From the NCBI RefSeq assembly GCF_039645565.1, contig NZ_CP147914.1, positions 1,237,573 through 1,301,572 on the forward strand: a DNA stretch of 64,000 nucleotides, in the 5' to 3' direction. Every line of letters starts with the position of its first letter. The first letter of the stretch is position 1. Below are positions 1 to 7,701 of this stretch, piece after piece. Source of the DNA: Sulfurimonas sp. HSL1-2 (GTDB taxonomy: Bacteria; Campylobacterota; Campylobacteria; Campylobacterales; Sulfurimonadaceae). Under the pieces are notes generated by a model. The model did no database searches, was not told where the DNA came from, and saw nothing but the letters and a program-made list of their open reading frames with translations. A program made the position numbers and the translations under genes.

Positions 1-627
1 GGCGGGGAAAGGGAACTCTACTATGAACTTCACGAGCACGGCAACGCGGCCCTGCTGGCATTCTGGTTTATTCACCTTGTGCTGCCGCTCTACTTTACAC
101 TCGAAGAGATGTATGATTTTTTTCATGCAGGTGCCGTAGAGATCGACAATCGCCCCGTTCTATTCATCGCACCTTCCATGGGCGGGAAATCCACGTTGAC
201 AGATTATTTCCTGCAACAGGGGCATCCGCTCATTTCAGATGACAAGGTACCGACATTCGTCGACAGCGAAGCCTTCATAGCCGTCGGTTCGCATCCCTAT
301 CATCGCCCCTACAGGAAATTCGAAGAGCTCGGCTACCGCGTGGATGATTTCATGACGGAGTTCAAGCCTATATCTGCCTTTTATCTCCTTGAAAAGTCCG
401 ATGCCGGAGCCGCCATCGTGATTGAAGAGATGACGGGCTTCCATAAATTCGAGGCACTAATGCCCAATTATCTCTTTCTTTTCTCTTTTTTGAAAACAAA
501 ACGTCTGAAGTATCTCTCCTCACTACTCAACAAGGTAAGGGTTTACACGATCCAGGTTCCCCATAACCTGAATCGGCTCAGTGAAGTGCACAGGGCCATC
601 TGTACACATCACAGGAGAGTGCAATGA
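1..627 (+). CDS. HPr-kinase-like protein of the lasso-peptide locus (5' partial)
   Basis: The frame is open from the first base, so the start lies outside the window; 208 residues are visible. Counting from the window edge, residues about 57-65 form a P-loop (APSMGGKST), preceded by FHAGAV and followed by LISDDKV. This order of His-Ala, P-loop and paired Asp is that of the HprK/P C-terminal fold. Genuine HprK phosphorylates PTS HPr; short HprK-like proteins encoded beside lasso cyclases are known to phosphorylate the C-terminal residue of the precursor (paeninodin system). The stop overlaps the cyclase start (ATGA at 624-627), so the two are probably co-translated, and the nearby precursor ends in Ser. 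A GTG at 79 is in frame, but the frame stays protein-like upstream of it. Inference: tailoring kinase for the peptide encoded at 2564. Confidence 0.75.
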   Translation, partial: GGERELYYELHEHGNAALLAFWFIHLVLPLYFTLEEMYDFFHAGAVEIDNRPVLFIAPSMGGKSTLTDYFLQQGHPLISDDKVPTFVDSEAFIAVGSHPYHRPYRKFEELGYRVDDFMTEFKPISAFYLLEKSDAGAAIVIEEMTGFHKFEALMPNYLFLFSFLKTKRLKYLSSLLNKVRVYTIQVPHNLNRLSEVHRAICTHHRRVQ

Positions 628-2519
628 GCGGTATCTTCGGTGTTTTTAACCGGAACGGTACACCGGTAGAGGAAGCCACAGCGACTGCAATGCTTGATGC
701 TTTTTCATATTGGTCGCCGGATGAACAGGGTGTCAAACGGGACATTTCAGTTTTGCTGGGGCATACGATGCTTCACAACACCCCCGAATCACACCATGAG
801 CAGCTGCCGCTTGATCGGGGGCAGTACTTGTTGACAATAGACGCACGGATTGACAATCGGGAAGAATTGTTTGATCAGCTCATTCTGCCTGACAGCCCAG
901 CGAGCGAGATCGGCGACAGCGAGTTTATTCTGGCTGCTTACCGAAAATGGGGGAGCAGTTGCCCCCAGTATCTTCTGGGCGACTTTGCCTTTGCGATCTT
1001 GGACAAAGAAAAAAAGCAGCTCTTCTGCGCACGGGATCATATGGGGGTCAAGCCGTTTTATTATCACCTGGACGACGATGTTTTTATCTTCGGAAATGAT
1101 ATGAAAGGGCTCCTGGCATCTAAAGAGATTCCTACAGATTTCAGTGACGAGGCCGCGGCGATCTATCTGGAGAAAGGGGAGCTTTGGCACCCGACACTGA
1201 CCTTTTTTGAAGGGATCAAAAAACTCCCTCCTGCAGCGACGCTTACCGTAACGGATTCTTCGGCATCTTTCGATACATACTGGAATATTGAGGCGACACC
1301 TCTGCAGAAAATGGAGACCTTTGAAGCGTACCGTGGAAAACTGCGTGCATTGTTAGAGGACGCCGTTCGTGTGCGCCTGCGCACGGCATACCCGGTCGCA
1401 TCACATTTGAGCGGCGGACTGGACTCTTCAATGATCAGCGTCCTTGCTGCACGCCTGCTTGCACAGAAGAACCAAAAACTGAAGGCCTATAGTTGGATTG
1501 CAGCGCCGGGCACCGAAGATGATCATACCCATCATGAATGGGCGAATAGTCATCAGATTGCCCGTGAGGAAAACATAGAGCTGGAGCATATCGATCTTGA
1601 TGCTAAAACTTTGTCGGAAATATTGCTGGGTCTTGATATCGCATGGAACGATACTACTGACCTGTGGTATGAATTTGTGCTGCGGAAATCGGCGCAACAA
1701 CAGCACATCCGAACCGTTTTATCGGGGTGGGGCGGAGATGAGTTTATCACCTACCATGGCAGGGCGATCTATGCTGATCTTTTCCGGCATGGCAAAATTG
1801 TTCAAGCGCTAACGGGACTCTGGCATAAATGTACAAAGGCACAAAAACGCACACGCTGCTTCATTCTCCAATGCTACCGTGAACTTATTCTCCCTCTTGT
1901 GCCGCGCCGGATACTATGCTATATGCCGAAAGTGGATTGTCCCTTCCTTGGTTATGTCCAATTTGCCCAGAAACATTTTGCCCGTTATGTACGCAGTCGT
2001 ACCAAGCGTTCTACCTTTATGTACCAAAAGAGCATTCGCGGCGACCAGCTTTATCTCTATCGACAGGGCCATATCCTTGCCCGCTTTGAGTCATGGGCAT
2101 CCTCCGCGTTTGCCTGCCGGCTTGAGTACAGTTACCCGCTGCTTGACAAACGACTTGTAGAGCTTGCACTGTCGCAGCCCGCTGAACTCTATTACCGGGA
2201 GGGCGTGTCACGGTTTCTTTTTCGGCATGCCGTTGCCGATATCCTGCCGGAGGAGATCCGTACCGGGAACTTTAAGTATGAACCCAATCGGATCGAACAT
2301 ATTCTCAAAACCGAACAAGAGGCTTTTGCCTATCTTCTTGAAGCGTATTCGTGGGATGATGCATGCTTGCGGGAGCACCGATATATTGACAGGGATAAGC
2401 TCCGGCTGGCCATGGAAAAATTCGTTAATCGTGAGATTGCGTTCAAGAAAAATAATATACAAACAATAAATGAAATAGAAAAGGCGTTTCTGCTCGCTAC
2501 CCTAGGAAGTCGTCGATAA
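624..2519 (+). CDS. asparagine synthetase-like lasso-peptide macrolactam cyclase
   Basis: A 631-residue protein with an N-terminal class II glutaminase-like domain (about 1-210) and a C-terminal ATP-pyrophosphatase domain. The PPi-loop SGGLDSS is at 263-269 and a second conserved loop, LSGWGGDEF, at 366-374. True asparagine synthetases start MCGI and use Cys2 as nucleophile; here the start is MSGIFG, so Cys2 is Ser and glutamine hydrolysis should be lost. That substitution is typical of lasso cyclases (the C protein), which adenylate an Asp/Glu side chain and join it to the core N-terminus. It sits directly between the HprK-like kinase and the precursor gene at 2564. Alternative: an AsnB paralogue in surface-polymer synthesis, made less likely by the kinase, precursor and PqqD-like neighbours. 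Confidence 0.82.
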   Translation: MSGIFGVFNRNGTPVEEATATAMLDAFSYWSPDEQGVKRDISVLLGHTMLHNTPESHHEQLPLDRGQYLLTIDARIDNREELFDQLILPDSPASEIGDSEFILAAYRKWGSSCPQYLLGDFAFAILDKEKKQLFCARDHMGVKPFYYHLDDDVFIFGNDMKGLLASKEIPTDFSDEAAAIYLEKGELWHPTLTFFEGIKKLPPAATLTVTDSSASFDTYWNIEATPLQKMETFEAYRGKLRALLEDAVRVRLRTAYPVASHLSGGLDSSMISVLAARLLAQKNQKLKAYSWIAAPGTEDDHTHHEWANSHQIAREENIELEHIDLDAKTLSEILLGLDIAWNDTTDLWYEFVLRKSAQQQHIRTVLSGWGGDEFITYHGRAIYADLFRHGKIVQALTGLWHKCTKAQKRTRCFILQCYRELILPLVPRRILCYMPKVDCPFLGYVQFAQKHFARYVRSRTKRSTFMYQKSIRGDQLYLYRQGHILARFESWASSAFACRLEYSYPLLDKRLVELALSQPAELYYREGVSRFLFRHAVADILPEEIRTGNFKYEPNRIEHILKTEQEAFAYLLEAYSWDDACLREHRYIDRDKLRLAMEKFVNREIAFKKNNIQTINEIEKAFLLATLGSRR

Positions 2520-2563
2520 TTCTGCTAATGTGTTAATAATAAATCGGAATGCAGAGAAAAAAA

Positions 2564-2716
2564 ATGTCTAGTAAAGAAACATTGACCGAACGCAAAAAAG
2601 TATGGAAGCAGCCCGCCTTGAAAGTCCTGGATATTCAGTCGACAAAAAGCGGGCTGGTGGATTCAAATCAGGAAAACAAGAACCACTACGTCTTTGGCGG
2701 TGCAGCCGCCAGCTAA
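2564..2716 (+). CDS. putative lasso-peptide precursor (50 aa)
   Basis: Small reading frame 44 bases after the cyclase stop. Leader residues W14, P17 and L19 make a WxxPxL motif, equivalent to the YxxPxL signature read by RRE/PqqD-like proteins. Ten residues after P17 comes Thr27, the usual -2 Thr before the cleavage site (T27-K28). The predicted core is residues 29-50: S1 G2 start, Glu at core position 9 (E37), then an N-K-N-H-Y-V-F-G-G tail ending A-A-A-S. Position 9 is a permitted acceptor for a nine-residue macrolactam ring; if the core instead began at G30, E37 would be position 8. The C-terminal Ser matches the kinase upstream. A second in-frame ATG at 2549 would add five residues; the ribosome site is weak for both. 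No homologue search could be run. Confidence 0.72.
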   Translation: MSSKETLTERKKVWKQPALKVLDIQSTKSGLVDSNQENKNHYVFGGAAAS

Positions 2717-2739
2717 TACATTTAGCCAGCAGACAGACA

Positions 2740-3891
2740 TCACTGGATGGCGAGGTCCGGCCGCACAAGTCCGGCACCCTGTTCATCCGCAGGCAGTCCC
2801 AGGTCTTCGGCGCTGCTTTTTAATTTTGTTTTGACTTCATCCGGCGTAAGGGCAGGGAACACAGAAAGTACAAGCGCTGCCGATGCCGTCACGTGAGGCG
2901 TTGCCATACTGGTACCACTCATAGTCGTATAGCCCGCATTAAGGTAGGTGGAGTAGATACTTACTCCTGGAGCCGCGAGGTCAACTTCCGGGCCGTAGCT
3001 GGAGCTTGCCGCCAGGATTCCGTTGATATTGACGGAAGAGACCGCGATCGTTTCGGGATACCTGGCCGGGTAAAGCATGGTACCGCCCGAACTCCCGTTG
3101 TTCCCGGCGGCGGCCACTTGTACGATGCCCGCGGCATGCATAGCCGTAACGGCGTCTGCCAGGGATTGGACGGTACTCGTCGCTCCGAAGCTCATGTTGA
3201 CGACTTGCATGTGGTTGTCAATACACCACTGCATCCCGTCAAGAATATCCGACAGGTTCCCCGTATTGTCGCTGCCAAGCACTTTGACGACATAGAGATT
3301 GATCTGCGGAGCGGCACCGATCACCCCGATGGTGTTATTGGCGGCTGCAATGATCCCGCTGACATGGGTACCGTGCCCGTTATCGTCCACGGCACTTTTA
3401 TGCGGGTTGATCGCACTGAAATTCCCTTTGATGTTGTCGGTCAGGTCGGGATGGTCAAGATCCGCCCCCGTATCGAGTACGGCAACGTTGATCATCGTCC
3501 CGTTGGTCTCTGCCCAGGCAAGATCTGCTTCGATCCGGTCAATACCCCAGGTCAGCTCCTGTGGCGGCTGGGGGAGAGGATCGACGGGTTTTGCTGTTCC
3601 ATGCAGCACGATATCATCGTCAATGCGGAGAATATTCTGGTTGTCAAGACTTTGCAACGCCTCGAACGCTGCATCAGGAAGCGATACCGCAAAACCGTTG
3701 ATGATCCGCAGCGGTTTAACAGGAATTACCCCCATGTTTTTAAGCAGTGCAGCCTGTTGGACAGGGTTTGAAAATCCCGGTGCAAAGACAACGATTTTCT
3801 GTTTTACATTGGCTGCGAAAACATTACCGGCAAAGATAGTGGCGATAAACAGAACAAAAAGATACTGTATCGGACGAAAACGCTTCAACAT
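2740..3891 (-). CDS. secreted subtilisin-like serine protease (peptidase S8)
   Basis: A 383-residue preproprotease. From the chosen start: signal peptide (about 1-26, ending VFA-A), an I9-like propeptide (about 30-97), then the S8 domain with catalytic Asp140 (VAVLDTGAD), His173 (NGHGTHVSG), oxyanion Asn264 (AAAGNNG) and Ser328 (GTSMATPHV). An earlier in-frame start at 3918 exists, but a perfect AAAGGAGGT ribosome site at about 3901-3909 fixes the ATG at 3891. It converges on the lasso-type precursor with only 23 bases between the stops. It is probably exported and self-processing. Whether it serves the peptide (trimming, turnover, immunity) or is just a neighbour cannot be told from sequence; it is not the usual transglutaminase-like leader peptidase (B2). 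Confidence 0.9.
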   Translation of the reverse strand: MLKRFRPIQYLFVLFIATIFAGNVFAANVKQKIVVFAPGFSNPVQQAALLKNMGVIPVKPLRIINGFAVSLPDAAFEALQSLDNQNILRIDDDIVLHGTAKPVDPLPQPPQELTWGIDRIEADLAWAETNGTMINVAVLDTGADLDHPDLTDNIKGNFSAINPHKSAVDDNGHGTHVSGIIAAANNTIGVIGAAPQINLYVVKVLGSDNTGNLSDILDGMQWCIDNHMQVVNMSFGATSTVQSLADAVTAMHAAGIVQVAAAGNNGSSGGTMLYPARYPETIAVSSVNINGILAASSSYGPEVDLAAPGVSIYSTYLNAGYTTMSGTSMATPHVTASAALVLSVFPALTPDEVKTKLKSSAEDLGLPADEQGAGLVRPDLAIQ

Positions 3892-4095
3892 AGACAACCT
3901 CCTTTGAATAAGCTTCAATCATAACAAATTCAATCTTTATTGCCACTGTTTTTGTACAATTAAAAATAACCTAATTAAATATTGTTATTTGTTAATTATG
4001 GCACTATTTTTTTGCAACATGTCAAAAAATAATCACATTTCATACAAATAAAAATATATATACGATGTATAGTATAATTCTCCAAAGGATAAGCG
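3892..4095. other. AT-rich divergent intergenic region
   Basis: About 200 bases between the divergent S8 protease and PqqD-like genes, markedly AT-rich against the window. On the minus side a TATGAT-like -10 (about 3918-3923) and the strong ribosome site serve the protease; on the plus side TATAAT at 4073-4078 serves the RRE gene. No coding frame longer than about 16 codons was found. Confidence 0.5.
4073..4078 (+). promoter_or_regulatory. -10 box of the PqqD-like gene
   Basis: Perfect TATAAT 17 bases before the GTG start, preceded by an AT-rich tract with no clear -35, as is usual for Campylobacterota sigma-70 promoters. The ribosome site AAAGGAT follows at 4084-4090. Confidence 0.55.
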
Positions 4096-4368
4096 GTGGA
4101 TTACTCAAAGAGAATTGCGGTAGCGGATACGGTCTTTTCACAAATGGTAGACGACGAGATTGTTCTGCTCGATATGGCAAGTGAGAACTATTTCGGTCTC
4201 GACAGCGTGGCAACCGATATCTGGCAGCTGCTGCAGGAAGGAAAGACCCTCCAGGAAACCGTAGATGCACTTCGCAATATGTACGAAGTCGATCTTGATA
4301 TATTGAAAAAAGACCTTGAAACATTTATAGACACTTTAATTAACAAAAAACTCGCCAAACTCGCATGA
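4096..4368 (+). CDS. PqqD-like RiPP recognition element protein (lasso B1 type)
   Basis: A 90-residue protein with the PqqD/RRE pattern: a beta-rich N-terminal third (VLLDMASENYFGLDSVATDIW, residues about 23-43, key residues N31 Y32 F33 L35 and W43) followed by three helices with LQEGKTLQETVDAL and a C-terminal L-x-L tail. RRE proteins bind the leader of a RiPP precursor (YxxPxL-type in lasso peptides) and present it to protease and cyclase. GTG start with ribosome site AAAGGAT. It stands alone under its own promoter, separated from the kinase-cyclase-precursor run by the inverted S8 gene. No transglutaminase-like B2 protease follows; that partner, if present, must lie upstream of the window. 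Confidence 0.82.
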   Translation: MDYSKRIAVADTVFSQMVDDEIVLLDMASENYFGLDSVATDIWQLLQEGKTLQETVDALRNMYEVDLDILKKDLETFIDTLINKKLAKLA

Positions 4369-4374
4369 AAATGC

Positions 4375-4404
4375 TATAATCGCCGGTAACAAGCGCTTCC
4401 GGCG
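4375..4404 (+). promoter_or_regulatory. promoter -10 and leader hairpin before the OM barrel gene
   Basis: TATAAT at 4375-4380 is followed at once by a perfect 6-bp GC inverted repeat, CGCCGG (4381-4386) and CCGGCG (4399-4404). A transcript from this -10 would start within or just after the first arm. The repeat could equally be a weak terminator of the PqqD-like gene. Confidence 0.4.
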
Positions 4405-4461
4405 GCTCCCACACTCATTTGCCCCAATGATCAGCGTATATGCTCAGACTGAAGGAGTCCC

Positions 4462-5226
4462 GTGCCTTTCCCCTTGAAATCAATACTGCTGTGTTCTCTG
4501 ACAGTGATCACTCTTCAGGCTTTCGAAACAGACACTGAGATCGGGGCAGGGGTGTGGAATGCCAAAGCGTCGGGTGATTTGACCTATGATGAGAGTGGGG
4601 GGAGCGTCACCGCCGTCGGAGACCTGGGCTACAAGAACGAAAACAACTTCTATTTCTATGCAGTTTTCAAGCCGGTGAACATATCCCCCTTCGTGCCGAA
4701 CCTCAAGCTCGAGTACACGTCGATCGCCTATGAGGGGCGTACCGAAGGCTCAGTCACGTGGGGACCGTTTCTCTACCAGGCCGATGCACCGAATAAAGTG
4801 ACCGCGCTGGAGTACGATGCGACCTTCTACTATACGTTTGCCGACCTGATTTCATGGATGTCGATCGACGCCGGCATCAATGTGAAATACGTCAAAACGC
4901 GCTATACCATCGATGACAGCTCTTTTCATTATGATGAAAGCGACATTACAACGCTTCCGCAGCTCTACCTGCATGCCCGCGTTCCTGTCATGCAGCTGCC
5001 CGCCTCGGTCGATCTCTCCTACTACTATTATGATGAAGGCAGTTTCACCCTCTATGACTTCCGGTTGTCGGGACGGTATGATTTCGATGCGGTGACGACC
5101 CATTTCAGACCTTCGGTGGAACTCGGGTACCGTATTCACCGGCTCTGGCTCCAGAAACCGAGCTACAACACGAAGATCGATCTCCATTTGAGCGGCATTT
5201 ACCTGGACGCCTCGCTGCATTTTTAG
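4462..5226 (+). CDS. outer-membrane beta-barrel protein, TIGR04219-like
   Basis: A 254-residue exported protein: signal peptide of about 19 residues ending LQAF-E, then alternating aromatic/polar strands and a terminal Phe (ASLHF) as expected for insertion by the BAM complex. The opening TEIGAGVWNAKASGDLTYDE and the overall length resemble the TIGR04219 OM family common in Campylobacterota; function unknown. GTG start with a GAAGGAG ribosome site at 4451-4456. It is not obviously tied to the RRE gene in front (93-base gap with its own -10). Confidence 0.75.
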   Translation: MPFPLKSILLCSLTVITLQAFETDTEIGAGVWNAKASGDLTYDESGGSVTAVGDLGYKNENNFYFYAVFKPVNISPFVPNLKLEYTSIAYEGRTEGSVTWGPFLYQADAPNKVTALEYDATFYYTFADLISWMSIDAGINVKYVKTRYTIDDSSFHYDESDITTLPQLYLHARVPVMQLPASVDLSYYYYDEGSFTLYDFRLSGRYDFDAVTTHFRPSVELGYRIHRLWLQKPSYNTKIDLHLSGIYLDASLHF

Positions 5227-5265
5227 CAAACAGACACGAAAGCCGGGCCTGACTGTTTGGCGTGG

Positions 5266-5271
5266 TATAAT
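5266..5271 (+). promoter_or_regulatory. -10 box of nadK (leaderless-type)
   Basis: TATAAT ends only 7 bases before the nadK ATG, so transcription would begin at or next to the start codon; no Shine-Dalgarno sequence fits between. Confidence 0.55.
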
Positions 5272-5278
5272 CTGTCCC

Positions 5279-6145
5279 ATGAATGAAACAGCGCAGATTT
5301 CTCTGAAAAAAGTTGGTATTATCCTCCGCCCCTCGACGCCGGAGCTCAAAGAGGTGTTTTACCGGGTCAAGCAGATCTTCGAAGGTCATGGCATCGAAGT
5401 CCTCATTGACAACCTCAGCGGCGGTATGATCGGCGTGCTCGGGCAGCAGTTCGATATTCTCTGCCGGGAGAGTGATCTGCTGGCCACCATCGGCGGGGAC
5501 GGGACCCTTATCTCCGCGGTACGGCGTTCGCACAGTTTCGGCAAACCGGTGATGGGGATCCATGCCGGGAAACTGGGCTTCCTGGCCGACGTGGCGCTCG
5601 ATGAACTCGACGAGATTCTCTCCCAGATCAAAGCGGGAGAGTACCGTATCGACGAACGGGCGATGCTGCAGGCGGTCATTACGACCGCGGTGGGGGAGAA
5701 GCGTGTCGTCGCTTTCAACGACATCGTGATCACGCGCCCCTCCATCTCCAAGATGATCCACGTCGAGACCTTCGTCGACGGCAAGAACTTCAACACCTAT
5801 TTCGGCGACGGCGTCATTATCTCGACCCCGACGGGTTCGACGGCCTACAACCTCTCTGCCGGCGGCCCCGTACTCTTCCCGTTGACCAAAGTCTTCGCAT
5901 TGACCCCGATCTGCCCGCATTCGCTGACACAGCGGCCGGTCGTTCTGCCGGGGCAGTATGACATCGAAGTCAGAACGCCCGACCAGAGCGCACTTGCCGT
6001 TGTGGACGGGCAGGATATGTACGAGTTCGGCGAGGGGGACAGCATCCGCATCTCCCTGGCCGATATGCCGGCAAAACTGCTGCACCGAAAAGCTTTCAAC
6101 TACTTTGACGTGCTCAAAGAAAAACTGAACTGGGGTGAAGGATGA
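5279..6145 (+). CDS. nadK: NAD kinase
   Basis: A 288-residue ATP-NAD kinase that makes NADP+ from NAD+. Visible motifs: GGDGT at about 72-76 (phosphate-binding loop with catalytic Asp), GIHAGKLGFL (about 93-102), FNDIVI (about 141-146, place of the NE/ND motif) and PTGSTAYNLSAGGP (about 180-193). Length is normal. The stop overlaps recN's ATG by four bases, beginning a nadK-recN-tatD operon. The very close -10 box suggests a leaderless mRNA. Confidence 0.93.
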   Translation: MNETAQISLKKVGIILRPSTPELKEVFYRVKQIFEGHGIEVLIDNLSGGMIGVLGQQFDILCRESDLLATIGGDGTLISAVRRSHSFGKPVMGIHAGKLGFLADVALDELDEILSQIKAGEYRIDERAMLQAVITTAVGEKRVVAFNDIVITRPSISKMIHVETFVDGKNFNTYFGDGVIISTPTGSTAYNLSAGGPVLFPLTKVFALTPICPHSLTQRPVVLPGQYDIEVRTPDQSALAVVDGQDMYEFGEGDSIRISLADMPAKLLHRKAFNYFDVLKEKLNWGEG

Positions 6146-7701
6146 TCGAACATTTCCATATGCGTGACTGCTTGACGTTCGAAGAGGTCTCTATCGACCT
6201 GAAACCGGGGCTGATCGTCTTTTCCGGTCCCAGCGGCAGCGGTAAATCCGTTTTTATGCGCTCGATTCTCGCCTCATTCGGCCTGGACGACCCCATTGCA
6301 TCGCTCAGTGAATCGGTCGTCTCCTGGCAGATCGACGAAAGTGCCAGCGGGCTGCTCAATGAAAGCCCCAATGTCCTGCGGGAGGTCAAAAAAGAGAAAG
6401 CGCGCTATTTTTTCAACAATCAGGCCATCTCCCGTGCCGCTGCGGCAGAACTCAGCCGGACGCATCTGCGGCATCTGAGCCTCAAAGATTACAGTGATTT
6501 CGATTCGGATGCGCTCCTGCAGCTGATCGACATGACGGTAAGCCTTGCCGATGATAAGCACACCCACCGTCTTGAGCTCTATCACCAGGGCTACCTGAGA
6601 CTGAAACACCTTGAGCAGGAACTCGATCGCCTCAAGTCCGATGAACGCAAACTGCGCGATCAGGAGGAGTTCGCCCGCTTCGAGGTGAACAAAATCAATG
6701 AGATCGGTCCGGAAGCCGATGAATACGAGACCCTGCTCGAGGTCAAAAAGTCCCTCTCCAAAAAAGAAAAGATCGAAGAGAAGATCGTGCATGCCCAGCA
6801 GATCTTCGAGTATGAACACGTCGTCAATGAAGTGTTGGTCTCACTGGATGTCGACAGCGGCTTCTTCGATGATGCGATGAATGAACTGCGTACCCGCTTT
6901 GATTCGGCCCAGGAGCGCTTCAACGACCTGGAGGGGACGGATATCGAGCACGTGCTCGACCGGCTCGAACAGCTGTCGGATCTCAAACGCCGCTACGGCA
7001 GTATCGAAGAGGCGTTGGCCTACCGCGACAGCAAACAAAAAGAGCTCGAGGTCTACGAATCCCTCGAAGAGCACGTCAAAGCGATGCAGCAGGAGCTCAA
7101 TACCCTTTACACCTCCCTGACCCAGAGTGCGGCGCAGATCTCGCTTGCGCGCAGCGGGGCACTGTACGGGCTGAATGATTCCATCAACAGCTATCTGCAC
7201 CAGCTCTACCTCGACGGCGCCGAACTGACGCTGGCCCACGGTGATTTCGGCCCTGCAGGCCAGGACCGCGCCTCATTGCAGCTCAAAGGCGCATCGTTGC
7301 AGCAGATCAGCGCCGGTGAATTCAACCGCCTGCGCCTGGCCCTCCTGGCCGTCAAGTCCGAAGGGATGCAGGGGCAACAGGGTGTCCTGATGCTTGACGA
7401 GATCGATGCCAACCTCAGCGGCGAGGAGTCCATGAGCGTGGCCCGTGTACTGCGGACGCTCAGTCAGCATTTTCAGATCCTCGTCATCTCCCACCAGCCG
7501 CAGCTCACTGCCATGGGCGAGCAGCATTTCCTTGTCACAAAGGACGACCACAGCAGTGTACGGGAACTGGCGACGCAGGAGGAGCGCATGGAAGAGATCG
7601 CGCGGATCGTCAGCGGCGACACCGTTTCGGAAAAAGCGCGTCATCTCGCCCGCGAGCTCCTCGAAGCGGCCCATGGGAACAGCACCGGGAAGGCTGTATG
7701 A
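6142..7701 (+). CDS. recN: DNA repair ATPase RecN
   Basis: A 519-residue SMC-like protein in double-strand-break repair. It has a Walker A (GPSGSGKS, residues 29-36), long coiled-coil arms (about 150-340), and near the C terminus an ABC signature-like SAGEFNRLRLALL with Walker B GVLMLDEIDANLSGEE followed by the H-loop VISHQPQ. It is slightly shorter than the roughly 550-residue E. coli protein, as in other Campylobacterota. Start and stop overlap nadK and tatD by four bases each. Confidence 0.9.
   Translation: MIEHFHMRDCLTFEEVSIDLKPGLIVFSGPSGSGKSVFMRSILASFGLDDPIASLSESVVSWQIDESASGLLNESPNVLREVKKEKARYFFNNQAISRAAAAELSRTHLRHLSLKDYSDFDSDALLQLIDMTVSLADDKHTHRLELYHQGYLRLKHLEQELDRLKSDERKLRDQEEFARFEVNKINEIGPEADEYETLLEVKKSLSKKEKIEEKIVHAQQIFEYEHVVNEVLVSLDVDSGFFDDAMNELRTRFDSAQERFNDLEGTDIEHVLDRLEQLSDLKRRYGSIEEALAYRDSKQKELEVYESLEEHVKAMQQELNTLYTSLTQSAAQISLARSGALYGLNDSINSYLHQLYLDGAELTLAHGDFGPAGQDRASLQLKGASLQQISAGEFNRLRLALLAVKSEGMQGQQGVLMLDEIDANLSGEESMSVARVLRTLSQHFQILVISHQPQLTAMGEQHFLVTKDDHSSVRELATQEERMEEIARIVSGDTVSEKARHLARELLEAAHGNSTGKAV

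Noticed and set aside
624-2519. Ordinary asparagine synthetase B
   Set aside because: Cys2 is Ser and the neighbours are a kinase, a precursor-like peptide and a PqqD-like protein.
2602-2823. A 73-codon plus-strand frame overlapping the precursor
   Set aside because: Different frame from the motif-bearing precursor; runs into the antisense of the S8 gene and has no recognisable feature.
4096-4368. PqqD of pyrroloquinoline quinone synthesis
   Set aside because: No pqqA, pqqB, pqqC or pqqE nearby; RRE role with the lasso-type cyclase fits better.
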